Part shown: in pieces, positions 50,992 to 63,504 of the stretch
How the letters are laid out: the number at the start of each line of letters is the position of its first letter
Numbering within the stretch: the first letter of the stretch is position 1
Program-made: the position numbers and the translations under genes
From: Apis mellifera
Lineage: Eukaryota > Arthropoda > Insecta > Hymenoptera > Apidae
Direction: 5' to 3'
DNA length: 64,000 nt
NCBI RefSeq assembly: GCF_003254395.2
Contig: NC_037641.1
Span: forward strand, 8,412,501 to 8,476,500
The notes under the pieces: model-generated
What the model saw: only the letters and a program-made list of their open reading frames with translations
Databases searched by the model: none
Told to the model about the DNA's origin: nothing

Positions 50992-53900
50992 CAAAAATTA
51001 TATAGTCGAATCGATTATAAAATAAGTTTTACAACGCGAGTTCAACCAAGTCCCACGATGGAAGGGGGCGAATAATAAGGGCCGGAGAAAACTCAGTTTT
51101 GGGGAAAGTCAGGCCTAGGGTACTGAAAAAAAAAAAACTAAAACTAGAACTAGAACTAGTGAGCGAGAGAGTGAGACAGATTGAAGAGGAACAGAAGAAA
51201 CGAAAGTAGTAGTGGGGGAGGGGGAGAGGAGGGAAGAGAAAGTAAGCGAGTAGCGAGACCATGTCCAACGAATGTCAACGAGTTTCAAAAAAAAAAAAAA
51301 AGAAAAAGAAAAAAAACGAGCAAACGATAATAAAAAGAAAAAAAAAGAATAATAATAATAATAATAATAATATTAATAATAAAAAGGAAAATGGAGAATA
51401 ATAAAGAAAGAGACGAGAACGAGAACAACACGCGTGTTCTCGCACACGTTCGCGTGAAGAGATAAAAGTGGGGGAGAGATAGATGAAACTAGGAGTGAAA
51501 AAGAAGTGGAGAAAAAAAAAAGATAAAGTGGGAGAAAATTAAAGGGAAAGAGAAAAAAAAGGGGAACGAAAATGAGGAAGAAGGGGAGGGGGGAGAGAAA
51601 AAAAAAGAAAGAAAATAAAGAGGCGCGAATAGTATAGAAAAGATAACAAAACGGCGGCGAGACTTTTAATTTACGCTGTTTTGTCCATCCGATGTGCGCG
51701 CTCTCGAAAATAACGCCGGTCGACAGGACCCCGGCGTATCGTGTCCGTCTCTCGCGCGTGATTAACGATCCAAGGATTTAAGGAAAATAGTTCCATGACG
51801 CCTGATGCCTCTGTTAGCTTTTATACCGGGCAACCACCAGTCCGCCCGCCTGCCGCTCCATTTCCACTGCACGCCAGATTTACTGCGTTATGGACGGCCG
51901 AGGGAAGCTGCAAATCGTTCTGTCACTGAAAGACCGACTGCGCTTGACGTTTCCTGCTCCGCCGTGTACGCTCGACCGTGTGCTTCGAGGATCGTTCTCT
52001 CTCTCCGCGTTTCGGAGAAACTATCCCCCCTCCCCTCCATCCTTGCCACTCGCGATCCTTACGTTTTGCCTGGGTTACTTCGTATTTTCCTTTTTTCTCT
52101 CTCTCTTTCTCTAATCTCTTTTCTTTTTATTTATACGTACCTTTCCTCGAAAGTATTTCCATTTTTTTCGTATTATATCTGTCTATGAGTTTACGAGTTT
52201 ACTCGTAGGAGAGTTCGTTCGTAAGGAACGTAAGCATGCGATTATAGAATCGTGGTCGAGGGTTAAAACTATTTTTTAGGGAGGGTAATATATATATATA
52301 TATATGTATTTCGAGATGTAGATTCGTTTTAAGATCGTAAGGGTAGAAGAGTTTTATAGTTTCGTTACCGTTTTAAAAAGGTATGATGAATTTTCCTTTC
52401 TCGAGGTCTTCTCTTTAAGGTTTTCGTAGAGATAGATAGAGATTTGTGCATTTATCGAAGAAATACGGGGGATACGTTCGTCGTGGCACGAAAGGAAGTA
52501 ATACGATTGATAGTTGATGTCACGATTGAAAGTTTTGACGTTCCAGTAAATTTTTCGAGTAATTCGATGATTGATCAGTTTCGAACCAGTTCCTTCGTTC
52601 AACTTAACACCATTCGTCGCGAGAAGAATATTTTTTTAATCTGTGATACCTGTGGTATTTTTGAATAAGAAAGTATTTTCTTGAATTTCGATAGATCCTT
52701 CGTAGGTTCACGACTCGAACAGAACATTAGAGCTAGAAAAAAATGATGATTGTTGATAATTGGAATAGGGAGAGACAAAGTGAAAAAAACAGAAAGAGAG
52801 AGGGGCGAGTAATTTTTTATAATAAAATGACTTGTGCAACGAAAGCTATATATGTATATGTATATATTCTTTAAATACTGTGATACTGATAATCTTTAAA
52901 TGATAAAAAAAGAAAAAATGATATTTATTTAGCGTACCTAGTGTCGTTTGACGATGACGAATGAATAATAATATTTAGATCAGTTTAGCGTTAGTAAAGA
53001 GCTTGAGAAATGAGTTCTGTATCATCGTCGCTTAGCATTGTTCTTTTTTTCTCTTTTTTTTTTTTTTAATTTAATTCCATCGTCGTCGTTCTATATGATA
53101 CGGTGGGAACGAACGTTTATTAGAATTATTTATCACGAAGGCCAGCACGGTGTTGTATTTTAGCAAATATTTTACAGACAGATACTCGGGCAAATATTTA
53201 GACAATTAGAAATTGGTACGAAAATGTATACCCTGTAATAATAATAACGGGAATAAATAAATAGAAGCTCTTAGCGCGTGAAATTTGTTAAGAAAACAAG
53301 TGGAATAATTGCGCGATAGAACGGACGTGGTGACGGCGTGTTTTACTTCTAATCGGGATATTAATATCGCGAAACGAATAGTAAGCATTTTTTATTACAC
53401 GATTATATACTGATTTATAATATATATATATATATTTGTAATTGGTCAATACGAGTTTTTTGATAAGATTTATTAAGTAACGACAGTGCCAAATATTGCA
53501 ATGATGAGAGACGGAATATTATTAATTAAAATTGATAAGAAATTGCATTTATTCATTTTACGGTGTTAGTTAAAAATCACTAACGTATCAAATATATCGT
53601 GTTCTTAGAAATTGACAACGAATAAATAAAATCTATATATATACAGTATTCGTTATCTCTCTACTTTTATTAATTCGTTACAATAATTTCTACGTCGAAA
53701 GAAGATCGATTCGTTAGCTAGAAATATAATATAATTTCTTCTTTAACAAATTTTCTTCCTGACATTTTTAGTTTTTAACGCTTGATACGTGTGATAATCG
53801 AGTCTACTTTAAATATTAACTATTTAAAATGTGATTAAAACTTGTAAAACTTGTAACGTACGATTGAATTTTTTCAATTACAATTATTGTCGTTTAATCG

Positions 53901-54178
53901 ATATTGACCGACGCCAACACACGATATATATGTATATATATTTTTTACAAACACACACACAGTCTGTAATAACGAAAATATAAATCAGTAATAATATTTT
54001 ATAACAACAATTCACTTGTGATATCGAAATACCAATTCGAATTTTAGCTAGCTTTTATTAAATCGAGGATTCTAGGTGAACGTTTGATTTACTGTGATAA
54101 CACGATAGATAGTGATCAGTGATAGTACAAGAGAGATTGTACAAGAATTTTTACAAGAGTTTCATTCTGCAACTGTGA
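48390..54178. other. Gene-free stretch right of the presumed gene end
   Basis: No supported gene. A 14-G run at 48929-48942, T/C tract 49405-49432, (GAAA)n 50088-50113, A/G tracts 50589-50625 and 51283-51320, TA array 50953-50991, AAT repeat 51349-51372, purine-rich + strand 51380-51640, CT run 52098-52112, TA arrays 52290-52307 and 53420-53434. CpG-rich patches at 48780-49080 and 51650-52030 lack coding features. Confidence 0.65.
48643..48757. repeat. (TAA)n microsatellite with regular TAG interruptions every 27 bp
   Basis: The array is TAATAATAA throughout, except for G substitutions at 48678, 48705 and 48732, exactly 27 bases apart. The flanks are CG-containing unique sequence. Confidence 0.95.
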
Positions 54179-54427
54179 ATGCAATTTTCCATTTTAATAT
54201 CACTCACAATGTCTATATTTCTTTCTAATCTAATTATAATCGCGAGATATATAATTCAAATTCATATACATGAGAAATTTGGATTACAGACGAATTACTT
54301 ACCCCCAACTTTATTTACTCAATGTCTAATTATAAATCTAATTATATATCTTCTGAACCCTTTATACCCGAGGAAAACTCGATCGATTATCAAATATCGT
54401 ATCGCTGGATTGTGGATTTTTATTTGA
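54179..54427 (+). CDS. Candidate small hydrophobic ORF (doubtful)
   Basis: An 82-codon frame with Ile/Leu-rich segments (ILISLTMSIFLSNLIIIA near the start, CLIINLIIYLL in the middle) and a basic stretch (PRKTRSIIKYR) near the end. It lies just left of the second dispersed-repeat copy. No family recognised. Chance openness in A+T-rich DNA is the likelier explanation. Confidence 0.1.
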   Translation: MQFSILISLTMSIFLSNLIIIARYIIQIHIHEKFGLQTNYLPPTLFTQCLIINLIIYLLNPLYPRKTRSIIKYRIAGLWIFI

Positions 54428-54608
54428 ATTGCATAAATATTCAATGTAATGTACAGAAAAAAATATATCACATTATGCAAACTATAATGCCCTAAATCGT
54501 GTCTCCGTACACTTTATCATTTATTTGTGTCATCACAAATGAAACTTTAATTTTTTTCGTATAAGAAGAAATCGAAAGAGGATATTAAAATCCAGTCGGA
54601 GAAATAGA

Positions 54609-55070
54609 GAAAATTGGGCCATTAAAATTGCTCTCTGTTTTATTTCGATATTCTTAATCGATTGCCAAGATATAAAGATTCAAAATTTCCATAGAGTACC
54701 ATTTTAAGATGGTACGAAATAATAGAATCCAGCGACTCGGTGACCTACATTTTCTCGCTGGAAATGGAATACTAGCTTCTTCCAGGAATCATGTCACTTG
54801 TCTGGAATTTGGGATAGGTCAGTGAGACGAAATGAGGAGACAAAGAACGAAAGCGTTGAAGCGACGAAGATAAATAAACGAAAATGAAAATTATCCTTTT
54901 CTTTACACGATGATATATCTTCGGCAAACGAAATTCCTATCGGGATAAATCGAAAAGCATTTTTAAAGGGCAAAGTTCCGCGCTTTTAACGGTCCTTCAT
55001 CTGTTGGCCGAAAGCCATTATTTTTGAAGTTATAGCGGTTCAAATTTTAATAAAGTTTTAAGGTAAATTT
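54609..55070. repeat. Dispersed repeat, copy 2
   Basis: Same orientation and order of landmarks as 26036-26700: TTGCCAAGATATA, TTTGGGATAGGTCAGTGAGACGA, CCTTTTCTTTACACGATGATAT (from 54895), CGGGATAAATCGAAAAGC, GAAGTTATAGCGGTTCAAA. The 199-bp internal module is single here. Divergence between the copies is visible at many positions. Confidence 0.75.
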
Positions 55071-58000
55071 CGCGATAAATATATTTTTTGGAAGAAACGC
55101 TTATAACGATCTCGCTAACGGTATTTTGCAGGTTCAAAATTGGTTTAAAAAGTTCTTTTAATCGCGTTGAAAAAAGTTGAAATCGTTCATTTAATCGATT
55201 AGAATCCGGATTCTTTTAATTACTCATAATAATTAATCAAAACGAGTTTTATAAATAAATCCATAAATTTGTATCGTTTACGAATTATAATATGAAATGT
55301 ACAATATGAAAAATACTTCTTGAAAACATACTTTTATGCAAATCCACAATCCATGAACCTATATATATAAAAGCGGAAAAACGATTTTATCGGGTTTAAC
55401 GATTAAAAAAGAAAAAAAAAAAGAATTATAATTTTTCCAAATTTACCCGAAGATGATTCTTACCAATTTCTTTGCAAGCTCACACCAAAGTCAAAGGGTT
55501 AATTATTACACCGGTGTTTTAAAAAAAAGAAAAAAAAATCCTTTCGTAATATTTAAGTGCACGAGAAAGAGGGGTCGAAACTCGATCACGATGCGTTTCT
55601 ATCCCCATGATGAATCGATAACGAAAGATAGTCCTTTGACCGGGATGGAAATCAAAGGGCGAAAGTCGACAACTCCGCACTCTTCCAATTTGCCAAATCA
55701 CAGAGTTAAAATCGCCAACGGGGGAGGGGGGTGGCTCTTCTACGAGCTCTCGTCACCGCGCGACATCCGAAAATTCCGAAAGCGCGATTTTTCCTTCTTT
55801 TTTTTTTCCTTTTTTTTTTTTTTCTGCCCAGGTCCTCCACTCGACCCAGAAAACAAAAACCCGCAAAGATTCTTCCGATAACTTCTCTGTGACGATGCTG
55901 TAAAACCTTCGTATTTTTCCCCGGGAGGGGGAGGGGAAAAAAGATTTCCTCGAAAATCGTGTGTGTGTGCGTGTGTGTGTGTGTGTCTGTCCGGTAAAGC
56001 ATGGACGGGGAAAAACAGATGTTACGAGAAGAGAAGTGAGTCATGCGTTGTCACGTTTTTCAGGCGTGGAAACTTCCGGTTACGCTCTTATGCTTGAAAT
56101 TCGCTACGCTGCTACGTTTTCATACGATTTTATAGAGACCGTTTCTAATTTCAGTTTTTCAGCTTCGTTGAGTTTCTGATAAAGAGAAATAGATAGCGGA
56201 TATGGATATTAATCGAAGCGTTGGATATCGAGAAAAGTTTACAAAGAGGATAGCGTTCACATTTTTGTGCATATATATTTTGTTTTAGGTGCAAGTTTAG
56301 ATGAGGATATCTTTTTCGAATATTATTTTACACGTCATTAACATTAGGATTAGGAAAAATTTTAGTCGAAAGTACGAGAGAAGGATGATTATGATTAATA
56401 TAATTTGGTACAATATTATAATGAGATATAATAATAGAATGATAATAAAAAGTGGACGTGTAAGGGTTTTACGTCACGTGGTATTATAGAGAATTGGAAG
56501 TATTAGTTATAGGAGAATGTATTCTATACGTTTCTTTATTTGATTAGCAAATTTGGCGGAATATTTTAAAGATTGAAATTACACGAACGTTTGAAATAAT
56601 AATATTATTTTACCGATCGATAGATAGAAAAGTCTCTAATTCAGAATCTGTCATCGTATATAACTGGACACGCAGGACTTCAATGCACCGATTTGCAACA
56701 AAGAAAAGAGAGAGGTAGCTGCATTGTGTTCTTGAAAAAAACAAAAAAAAAGAAAAAGAAAAAAAAGAAAAAAAAAAAGATCACGAATCGAAGGATTGAT
56801 ACTGCGTCGAGCCAAAAATTTCCACGAATAGGAGTAAAAACAAGCACTCGACACACACCGTTTGTGAAATGCCATCAATCTTTCGCCGACAGTGCTATAT
56901 CCAACCGAATGTCTCGGTGATTCGAGTGATTCCCCATACCAAAAGAGAATCGTGAATATCCATCGTCGCGATAGACCAACTTCATAATTCATATCTTCCT
57001 AACTTTCATTCCATTAATATTAAATCGATACACGAAATTTTCATTCGTTTATTCCCGCGAGAGAAAAATCTTCCCTCCAGAAATCCTCAGATTTTTCGCT
57101 ATTCACGATAAAAACTATCAATTATCGACAAATTAAACAAACCCTCTTTCCACTTTTACCCTTCAATTTCCATCTTTCCTCAAATGAAGAGATCTTCATC
57201 ATCACTACTCAAAATAAAAAATTTTGAAAAACAAAATTTACACATCCACCTTAAACTCCCTTCCTTCAACTCTTCAATCATTCACACATCCCTCCTTCCA
57301 CAAATTCCATTCCTCGTCACGATCTTCCTTTCCTCATCAACTCGAAAAGAAACGAAAGACCACCAACCCCGCAAGAGACAAAATTTACTTCCTCCTCCTA
57401 CTCGAACCTACTCTCAGATCGTCGCAGATCACCCCTGTTTCCAATCCTTTCGAGCGATTCTACACCGAAGCAGGGTCGCGTCGAGCGAGGTCGCGTCGAT
57501 ATCGTGAAATAATGCATCGGGTCCTCGTTTTAAGTTCGGCCCAACTTACGATTCCTCGAATCAATTAATCGTGACGTGCACACGTGTGCACTCTCTCCCT
57601 CCCTCTCTCTCTCTGCCATCATCCGTGTGCATGTGCAGAGAGAGAGAGGAGAGGGGAATAGAACGGGGGAGAAGTCGAGTAGTACGAAACGCAGAGTGCG
57701 GCGGCGGTGGAAAGAGGGAAAGAGCGCGATAGATGGAGCGTGTGACTCCGCATCACGTTAGCTCGCGTGATAGCCAGCCGTCTTTCAATCGAAGTCGGTA
57801 AAACGTACCTCCGAAATGTGCACGGCATAATATATTCAACGCGATTGTGTGTCCCGGCACACAAAGGGATCGCGGGCAGAAACGGAATGGAGCGCACACT
57901 GGGTTTTCCAGGGGCGAGCCACGGCCTCGGCACGGTTCTCGAGCGCTTCTCGAGGAGGGGGGGAGGGTGGGTGGGATAGGGATTGAAGCAAGCTGATTTT

Positions 58001-58779
58001 TCCGTCACACGTCCACCAACGAATATATCCGCGTGATATTTTTTTATAGTTTACCCTACGAGTGATATTTATATTTACGGATATATTATATATATATATA
58101 TATACGCGATCCGTCTGTTTCATGGCCTATATACGGGGAAGGGGGAGAGCGAACTCGCGGTGACGGGGGAGAGGAAGGGGGTGGAGAATGGAGAGGAACC
58201 ACCGCTCGAGAACCGTGGAATTGAAGGATAAAGAATTTTGGAATTGTTTGGAGGTTATTTGGAAATTGATATATAAAAGTGTTTCGTTTTATCTTTTCTT
58301 TGGGGAATAATTGGACTTAACTTGGAAATTTTGGATTCTTGTTTAGTATGGAAATAAGAGGATACGAGAATAAATAAGTAAAGTGTGAGTTTTTGTTTGT
58401 TCAATCTAGTTTAATTCGATATCTCGGATATCATTATTATCAGAGATTAATAATAAGAAATCGATTGAAAATTAATCTTGAACTTTAATTGCACCGATTG
58501 AAAGGGTTGTTGAGTTTGTATAAAGTTGGGTAAACGGAACTTTTCGAGAGAAAGCCATGTTTTTAATATTTGAACATTAATTAATTATATTCTTAGAATT
58601 TTAAGTTTCTCTTTTAAAATTGTTCGAAAAAAAAATTGATGATTCCTCTTATTTTAAAAATTTGAATTTTTCTTCTACTATTTTCTTCTCACGCGCAATA
58701 CACGAACAATCACGTAACATCGGGAAATCGTTTTTCACAGTTCGATTTTTTGAAAATCCACGCGGTACGGTGTTACGTG
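55071..58779. other. Gene-free stretch
   Basis: No supported gene. T run 55798-55823, GT repeat 55960-55987, A/G tract 56738-56779, CT run 57594-57614, GA run 57638-57650, TA array 58085-58104. CpG-rich sequence at 57460-57960 carries short frames without domains and may be regulatory. Confidence 0.65.
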
Positions 58780-58995
58780 AATTAAAATATTTATTTATTC
58801 AGAAAGGCTTAATACCTGTTCACTGTCACACATTACGGCATTCTGGCGAGCCGTGGAGCGAGCGAACGCATTAATGTTTGTGTCGCATTAAGTAGCGGTG
58901 TCGATAATTAACATGCTCGCTGCGATGCACACCATTGATGATGCATTATTGGCTTTTCGTGTACACATAGCCTCCTGTCAGTACACCGTACCGTG
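58780..58995. other. Complex, repeat-free segment (candidate conserved element)
   Basis: Balanced composition with no homopolymers, many overlapping TGCAT/ATGCA/GCATTA words and paired near-repeats such as GCATTAATGTTTG and CGCATTAAGTAGC. It stands out from its surroundings. No coding frame. It could be a constrained enhancer-type element. Confidence 0.2.
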
Positions 58996-61900
58996 TGTGA
59001 CGTTCCATGCGCGCACACTTCTTCTTACGATCGAGATTTTTTTCCCCCGATAAAAATTTGTACTTCGAGAAAACATTCGAATCGAAAACTAAACGCCGAT
59101 TAACTTCATCGGATTGAAAAATAAACAGAGTAAAAAAAAGATTTACAATCACTCGTGCTTGCCATAAATTTAAGAAAGTATCGCGCTTTTTCGATCTACG
59201 TAGATCAGAGAATTACTTTTTCTTCATAATATATAAATATTTCTTTAAATTAAATTTAAGTTTTCTCATGCCTTCGATACGATAATGGATAGAAATTGAT
59301 AGAAACATTTCGTTCCAATCTCGAGATAATAAAACGCAAGTAATTCTGATGCGAAGGTATTCGAAATTCCAGGCGATCATGGCGGGCGGATAGATGATCG
59401 ATTTAACGAAAGAAAAAAATAACTCTAACTCTTTATTATATCTGGAAAAAAAGCAGGAACCATGGCCAGGCGTTATGGAATGGATTGGGCATTTTAAACC
59501 ACGTTTAAAAATTATAGCTACCTATGCAACACCAAGTAATATATATATATATATATACAAGTATATATATATATACAAATTCTAATATATATATATAAAT
59601 ATATATGACGATGATAATATTATATATATATAAATATATATTTAATGAATGTTCCTATATTTATACTATAAGTACATACTAAGTGTATTATATTGATATT
59701 CGATGGCGATTTCAGGTTTTTACCAAGCAACAAGAAAAAAAAAAATATTAAATGTCTGTTTAGATAGTAGCCGTACTATCGGATTAATTTAAACGAATCG
59801 GAAGAGAGTGAGAAAACGAGGAAAGGGAGATAGGTAGAGAGAGAGAGAGGGAAAGAGAGGGAAAAGAGGGGGTTGAATACACGAATAAGCAAGGGATACG
59901 ATGAAAACGATAGAGAAACGTTTAGTACTAACGTGTGTGTGAATTTTGAATTGAAAAAAAAAAAGGAAAAATTTTGACAATTTGTAAAACGATCGTGTAA
60001 ACATTGAAAGGAAAAAACGGAGGATAGTTTGGAGGAGGAATGATTGGAGCTGGTTTGTGTGCGTTGGTGACGAGGCGAGGGTCTTCCTATAATGACTGAA
60101 CGATCAGATGTGATATATGCATAAGGATTAATTAATAATTATTTACTCCAATCGTATATATATATATATTATATATATATGTAATTAATATTATTAATAT
60201 GGTTATGATATACAAACATTATATCTATATATTGTGTATAGGTAGATAGGAACATATACAATGTTTTTAACTGGTTTATCTATGTTCCGAGGATATACGC
60301 TAAGTGTATTTAGATAGAATGTTATAAGAAGGTCTCTCGCCGTTAATGTTTAATCGATAGAGACCACGCAAGTGATTAAATACGCGATGAACGGGTCCTC
60401 GAAACGAAAATACCCGTGAATTATTTATTATCGTTTCCTGGCTTCGGTTTCAGTTTCGACGGTGACGGAAAAACGATTCGAGCTCGTTTAAAAGATGCGT
60501 TTGAAAGAAGAAATCCATTTCAACGATCGAATTTTTAAAATCATCGAGCAGAGAGAGAATTAAAAATTGGAATTTTTTTTTTTAAATCTCTCGTCCGTTC
60601 ATTTCTTGAAGAGAAAATTTCGATCGACGTTTACGAAGGGAAAAAAAATCGGGCCGATTCGTGATGGGGACCTGTTACTCGCGAAAGCACGGCGAACCGT
60701 GCCGGTTCAATATAGGGAGAAGAAAGAAAGAGAAACAATTGGGGAGTGTTTCGAGTTTATGCGTTCCGTGCAATAACAGTTTGCTCAATCCTCGGTGTCC
60801 GTCGGTCCGTCCGTACGGAACGACTACTCGTAGGTTTAAAACGAAGCATACATTACACGACACAGATTACAACGACACCACACAGAGGTACACACGCACA
60901 CACACACATATATATATATGGTACACACACGTGCACTCTCTCTCCCGATACAAACACTACACACATATATATATATATATATATATATTACGCGCGCGCG
61001 TAATTCGTGTATAGAGAACAGCAGAAGTATAGTATCTATAGCTCGGACTCGTTAACGTATAGTCAGACAATTTTTCGAAACGTAATAGCCGGAAACGGAA
61101 ACTTTAATCTTCTATTTCAAACCTTCCTTCGAGCCTCTCGATGTCTTTTCGGTGTCTATTCTAAAGAGATTTAAGAGAAAAAAAAATAGTACATATAAAA
61201 ATATATATAAATATAAATTATATATATATATATATATAGATATAAATATGATATAAATATAAAAATATGACAAAGGAAAAAAAAATGCGTTATGCGAACG
61301 ATTTCAGCGTTTAGCTTCGTCTGTGTAATAGTACGTACGATGTCTCGAGAAAAAAAACAATGTCAGATACAAGAAACGCCAAAAAAAAAAAACAAAAAAA
61401 AGATGGAATATAGAAAAAGATACTTTGGAACCCGTTCACACGGCGTGGTTGCAAAATGTAACACATCCACGTCCCGAAAAGACGTGTGCGCATGCGCGAG
61501 CTTGCACTCTTCCGGTTTCGCCATAAACCGGTTAGAAAAGATCCTTCGTTGGATCGGAAACGATCGTCTACGTTACCGATCGTCGGTCAACGATAAAACC
61601 GGAGAAAGGTGCAGCGCGCATGCGCGCGCGACGGTTCCCGCGCTATTTCGGCAAAATTAATCGTAGATGTATATTTCGAAAAAAAAAAAAAACCTTTTTC
61701 CTAATCTTCTTCGCTCGTTATCCTAGCAATAATGAACGACTATCGCTGCCTCGTCCTCGGTAGCAACGATTCACCTCGCTGCTTCGAGCCATTTGTAATC
61801 CGTGGCACGAATATCTGTCGCTTTATCGTGTAATTTTGCTGAAATAGAGATCGTCCCATAGCTCGCTGCTACTATCCCGGATAGAGAACGAAGATAAAAG

Positions 61901-62365
61901 AGAACAGAGGCGCGAAAGCGTTGTGAGAGAGTTATTCGAAAATTAGGGGAAATAATGATAAATTGAAAAGGAAAGAAATCATTTTCACCGTGTGAATATT
62001 CACTTGGGTAAACCCACCGAAATTTTCTCGCCTCTGTCCCCTAACCTATGAAATACCCCCAAAGCTAAACCCCCTCGACGAAACCCACCACCATTCCCAC
62101 CAATGTATCGAAGCTTTAACGAATGTCGATTTTGCAATCATACTTAAGCCGATGTTTGCGAGGATGTTTAAAGTATATGCGAGTCGATTTAAAAGAATTG
62201 AAGGAGAAGAAAAGAAAAAAAAGAAAAAAAAAAATGGAACGAACACACACATTTACAACACACAACACATTTCGTGGCCGTACTGTCGTAATTGTTTGTC
62301 GTACCTACTGTTAGATATTAACGATGATTGTAACTTATTAATAATATTAGCGTAATTTGAACGAA
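58996..62365. other. Gene-free stretch
   Basis: No supported gene. TA arrays 59540-59640 and 60155-60181, purine tract 59805-59870, CA/TA compound repeat 60888-60990, TA array 61218-61238, A-rich tract 61381-61402. CpG and CGCG-rich sequence at 61480-61650 contains GCGCGCATGCGCGCGCGAC near 61614. Confidence 0.65.
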
Positions 62366-62369
62366 TTGA

Positions 62370-62447
62370 GGGGGCGGCCGTGCGCCACGGCCACTCCGGA
62401 GGAATTGTAATTGGACGGTGCGTGGCGCACGTGGCCACGCCGCCCCC
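62370..62447. other. GC-rich hairpin (18-bp stem)
   Basis: GGGGGCGGC (62370-62378) pairs with GCCGCCCCC (62439-62447), and GTGCGCCAC (62380-62388) pairs with GTGGCGCAC (62422-62430). They are separated by an internal loop of 1 base on one side and GTGGCCAC, itself palindromic, on the other. The terminal loop is 33 bases (62389-62421). The surroundings are A+T-rich. It could fold as RNA on either strand or extrude as a cruciform. Confidence 0.6.
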
Positions 62448-63471
62448 CGCACGTGGATGTTAGAGATATTTTTCAACTTGTACTAAATGTGATAAACCGA
62501 TGAATTGACAATGAGCAATCTAACTGTAATATATATATAAACATTATATTATATATATTATATATATATATATATATATAAATATTATATATATATATTA
62601 TAAATACGTGTATGTCGTACAAGCCGTGAAATAGGTTTTACCGTAACTAGTTACGTGTTAGCTTAAAATTAATTGATTGTACACAGTTGTCGAGCGAACA
62701 AACGACGTTTGTAGCGTCGTACGTTTCTTTTGTCTGTGCGTACGAGCGAAAGGCTTAAGCAAAAGAGTTAATGAAAGAAAAAGAAAAAAAAAGAAAGAAA
62801 GAAAAAAAAAAGAAAAACGCGCGCAAAAAGAAAGAAAAAAAAAAGAAACGAGAAGATAAGAAAAAGAAAGGAGGGATAATCGAGTGAGAGGAAGATAAAA
62901 AAAAAAAGAAAGAAAAGAGGGGGAATTGTGGTGATGACACGATATCGCACGCCGTCTCGAAATCTGTCCACGACGAATTTTTTTCCACTGACGCCGGGCG
63001 CTGTTCTCCTGTGTGCTAAGCTCCGTGTCGAGATGCGTGTGCTACGCTCAATTCTCGGTTAATCGAATTATTAATTAATTAATCAATTAGTTAAGGAATT
63101 GGCCGGAACGGGCTGAACGAATTTGCATCCGTCCTTTGGTACATCGTCGACGCTTAAATCTTTCTCTTCGTTTCTTTCTTTATATCCCAACTTTTCATTC
63201 GATTAAGAAGTTTTCGATCGAATTTATATCTGCATGCGCGGATACATAGTTTGGTAAATTACGTTTTGAATTACGAGTAAATTTGTACGAACTAGTAAAT
63301 TAACGAACGAACGGTTGGTATTGATGCAATATCTATGCTTTCTAACATTTCTCGAACATTTCGCAGAAAAAGATATTAATCGATATACTTTTTTTTATTA
63401 CGCGAGTTTCAACACATCTCTTCGAAATTAACATTTTTCGAACGATCGATACTGAAAAAGCAGAGATATTA

Positions 63472-63504
<33 letters not shown>

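Noticed and set aside
54179..54427. Mitochondrial DNA insertion suggested by the Ile/Leu-rich hydrophobic ORF
   Set aside because: The peptide matches no mitochondrial protein that I recognise, and flanks show no mitochondrial gene order.
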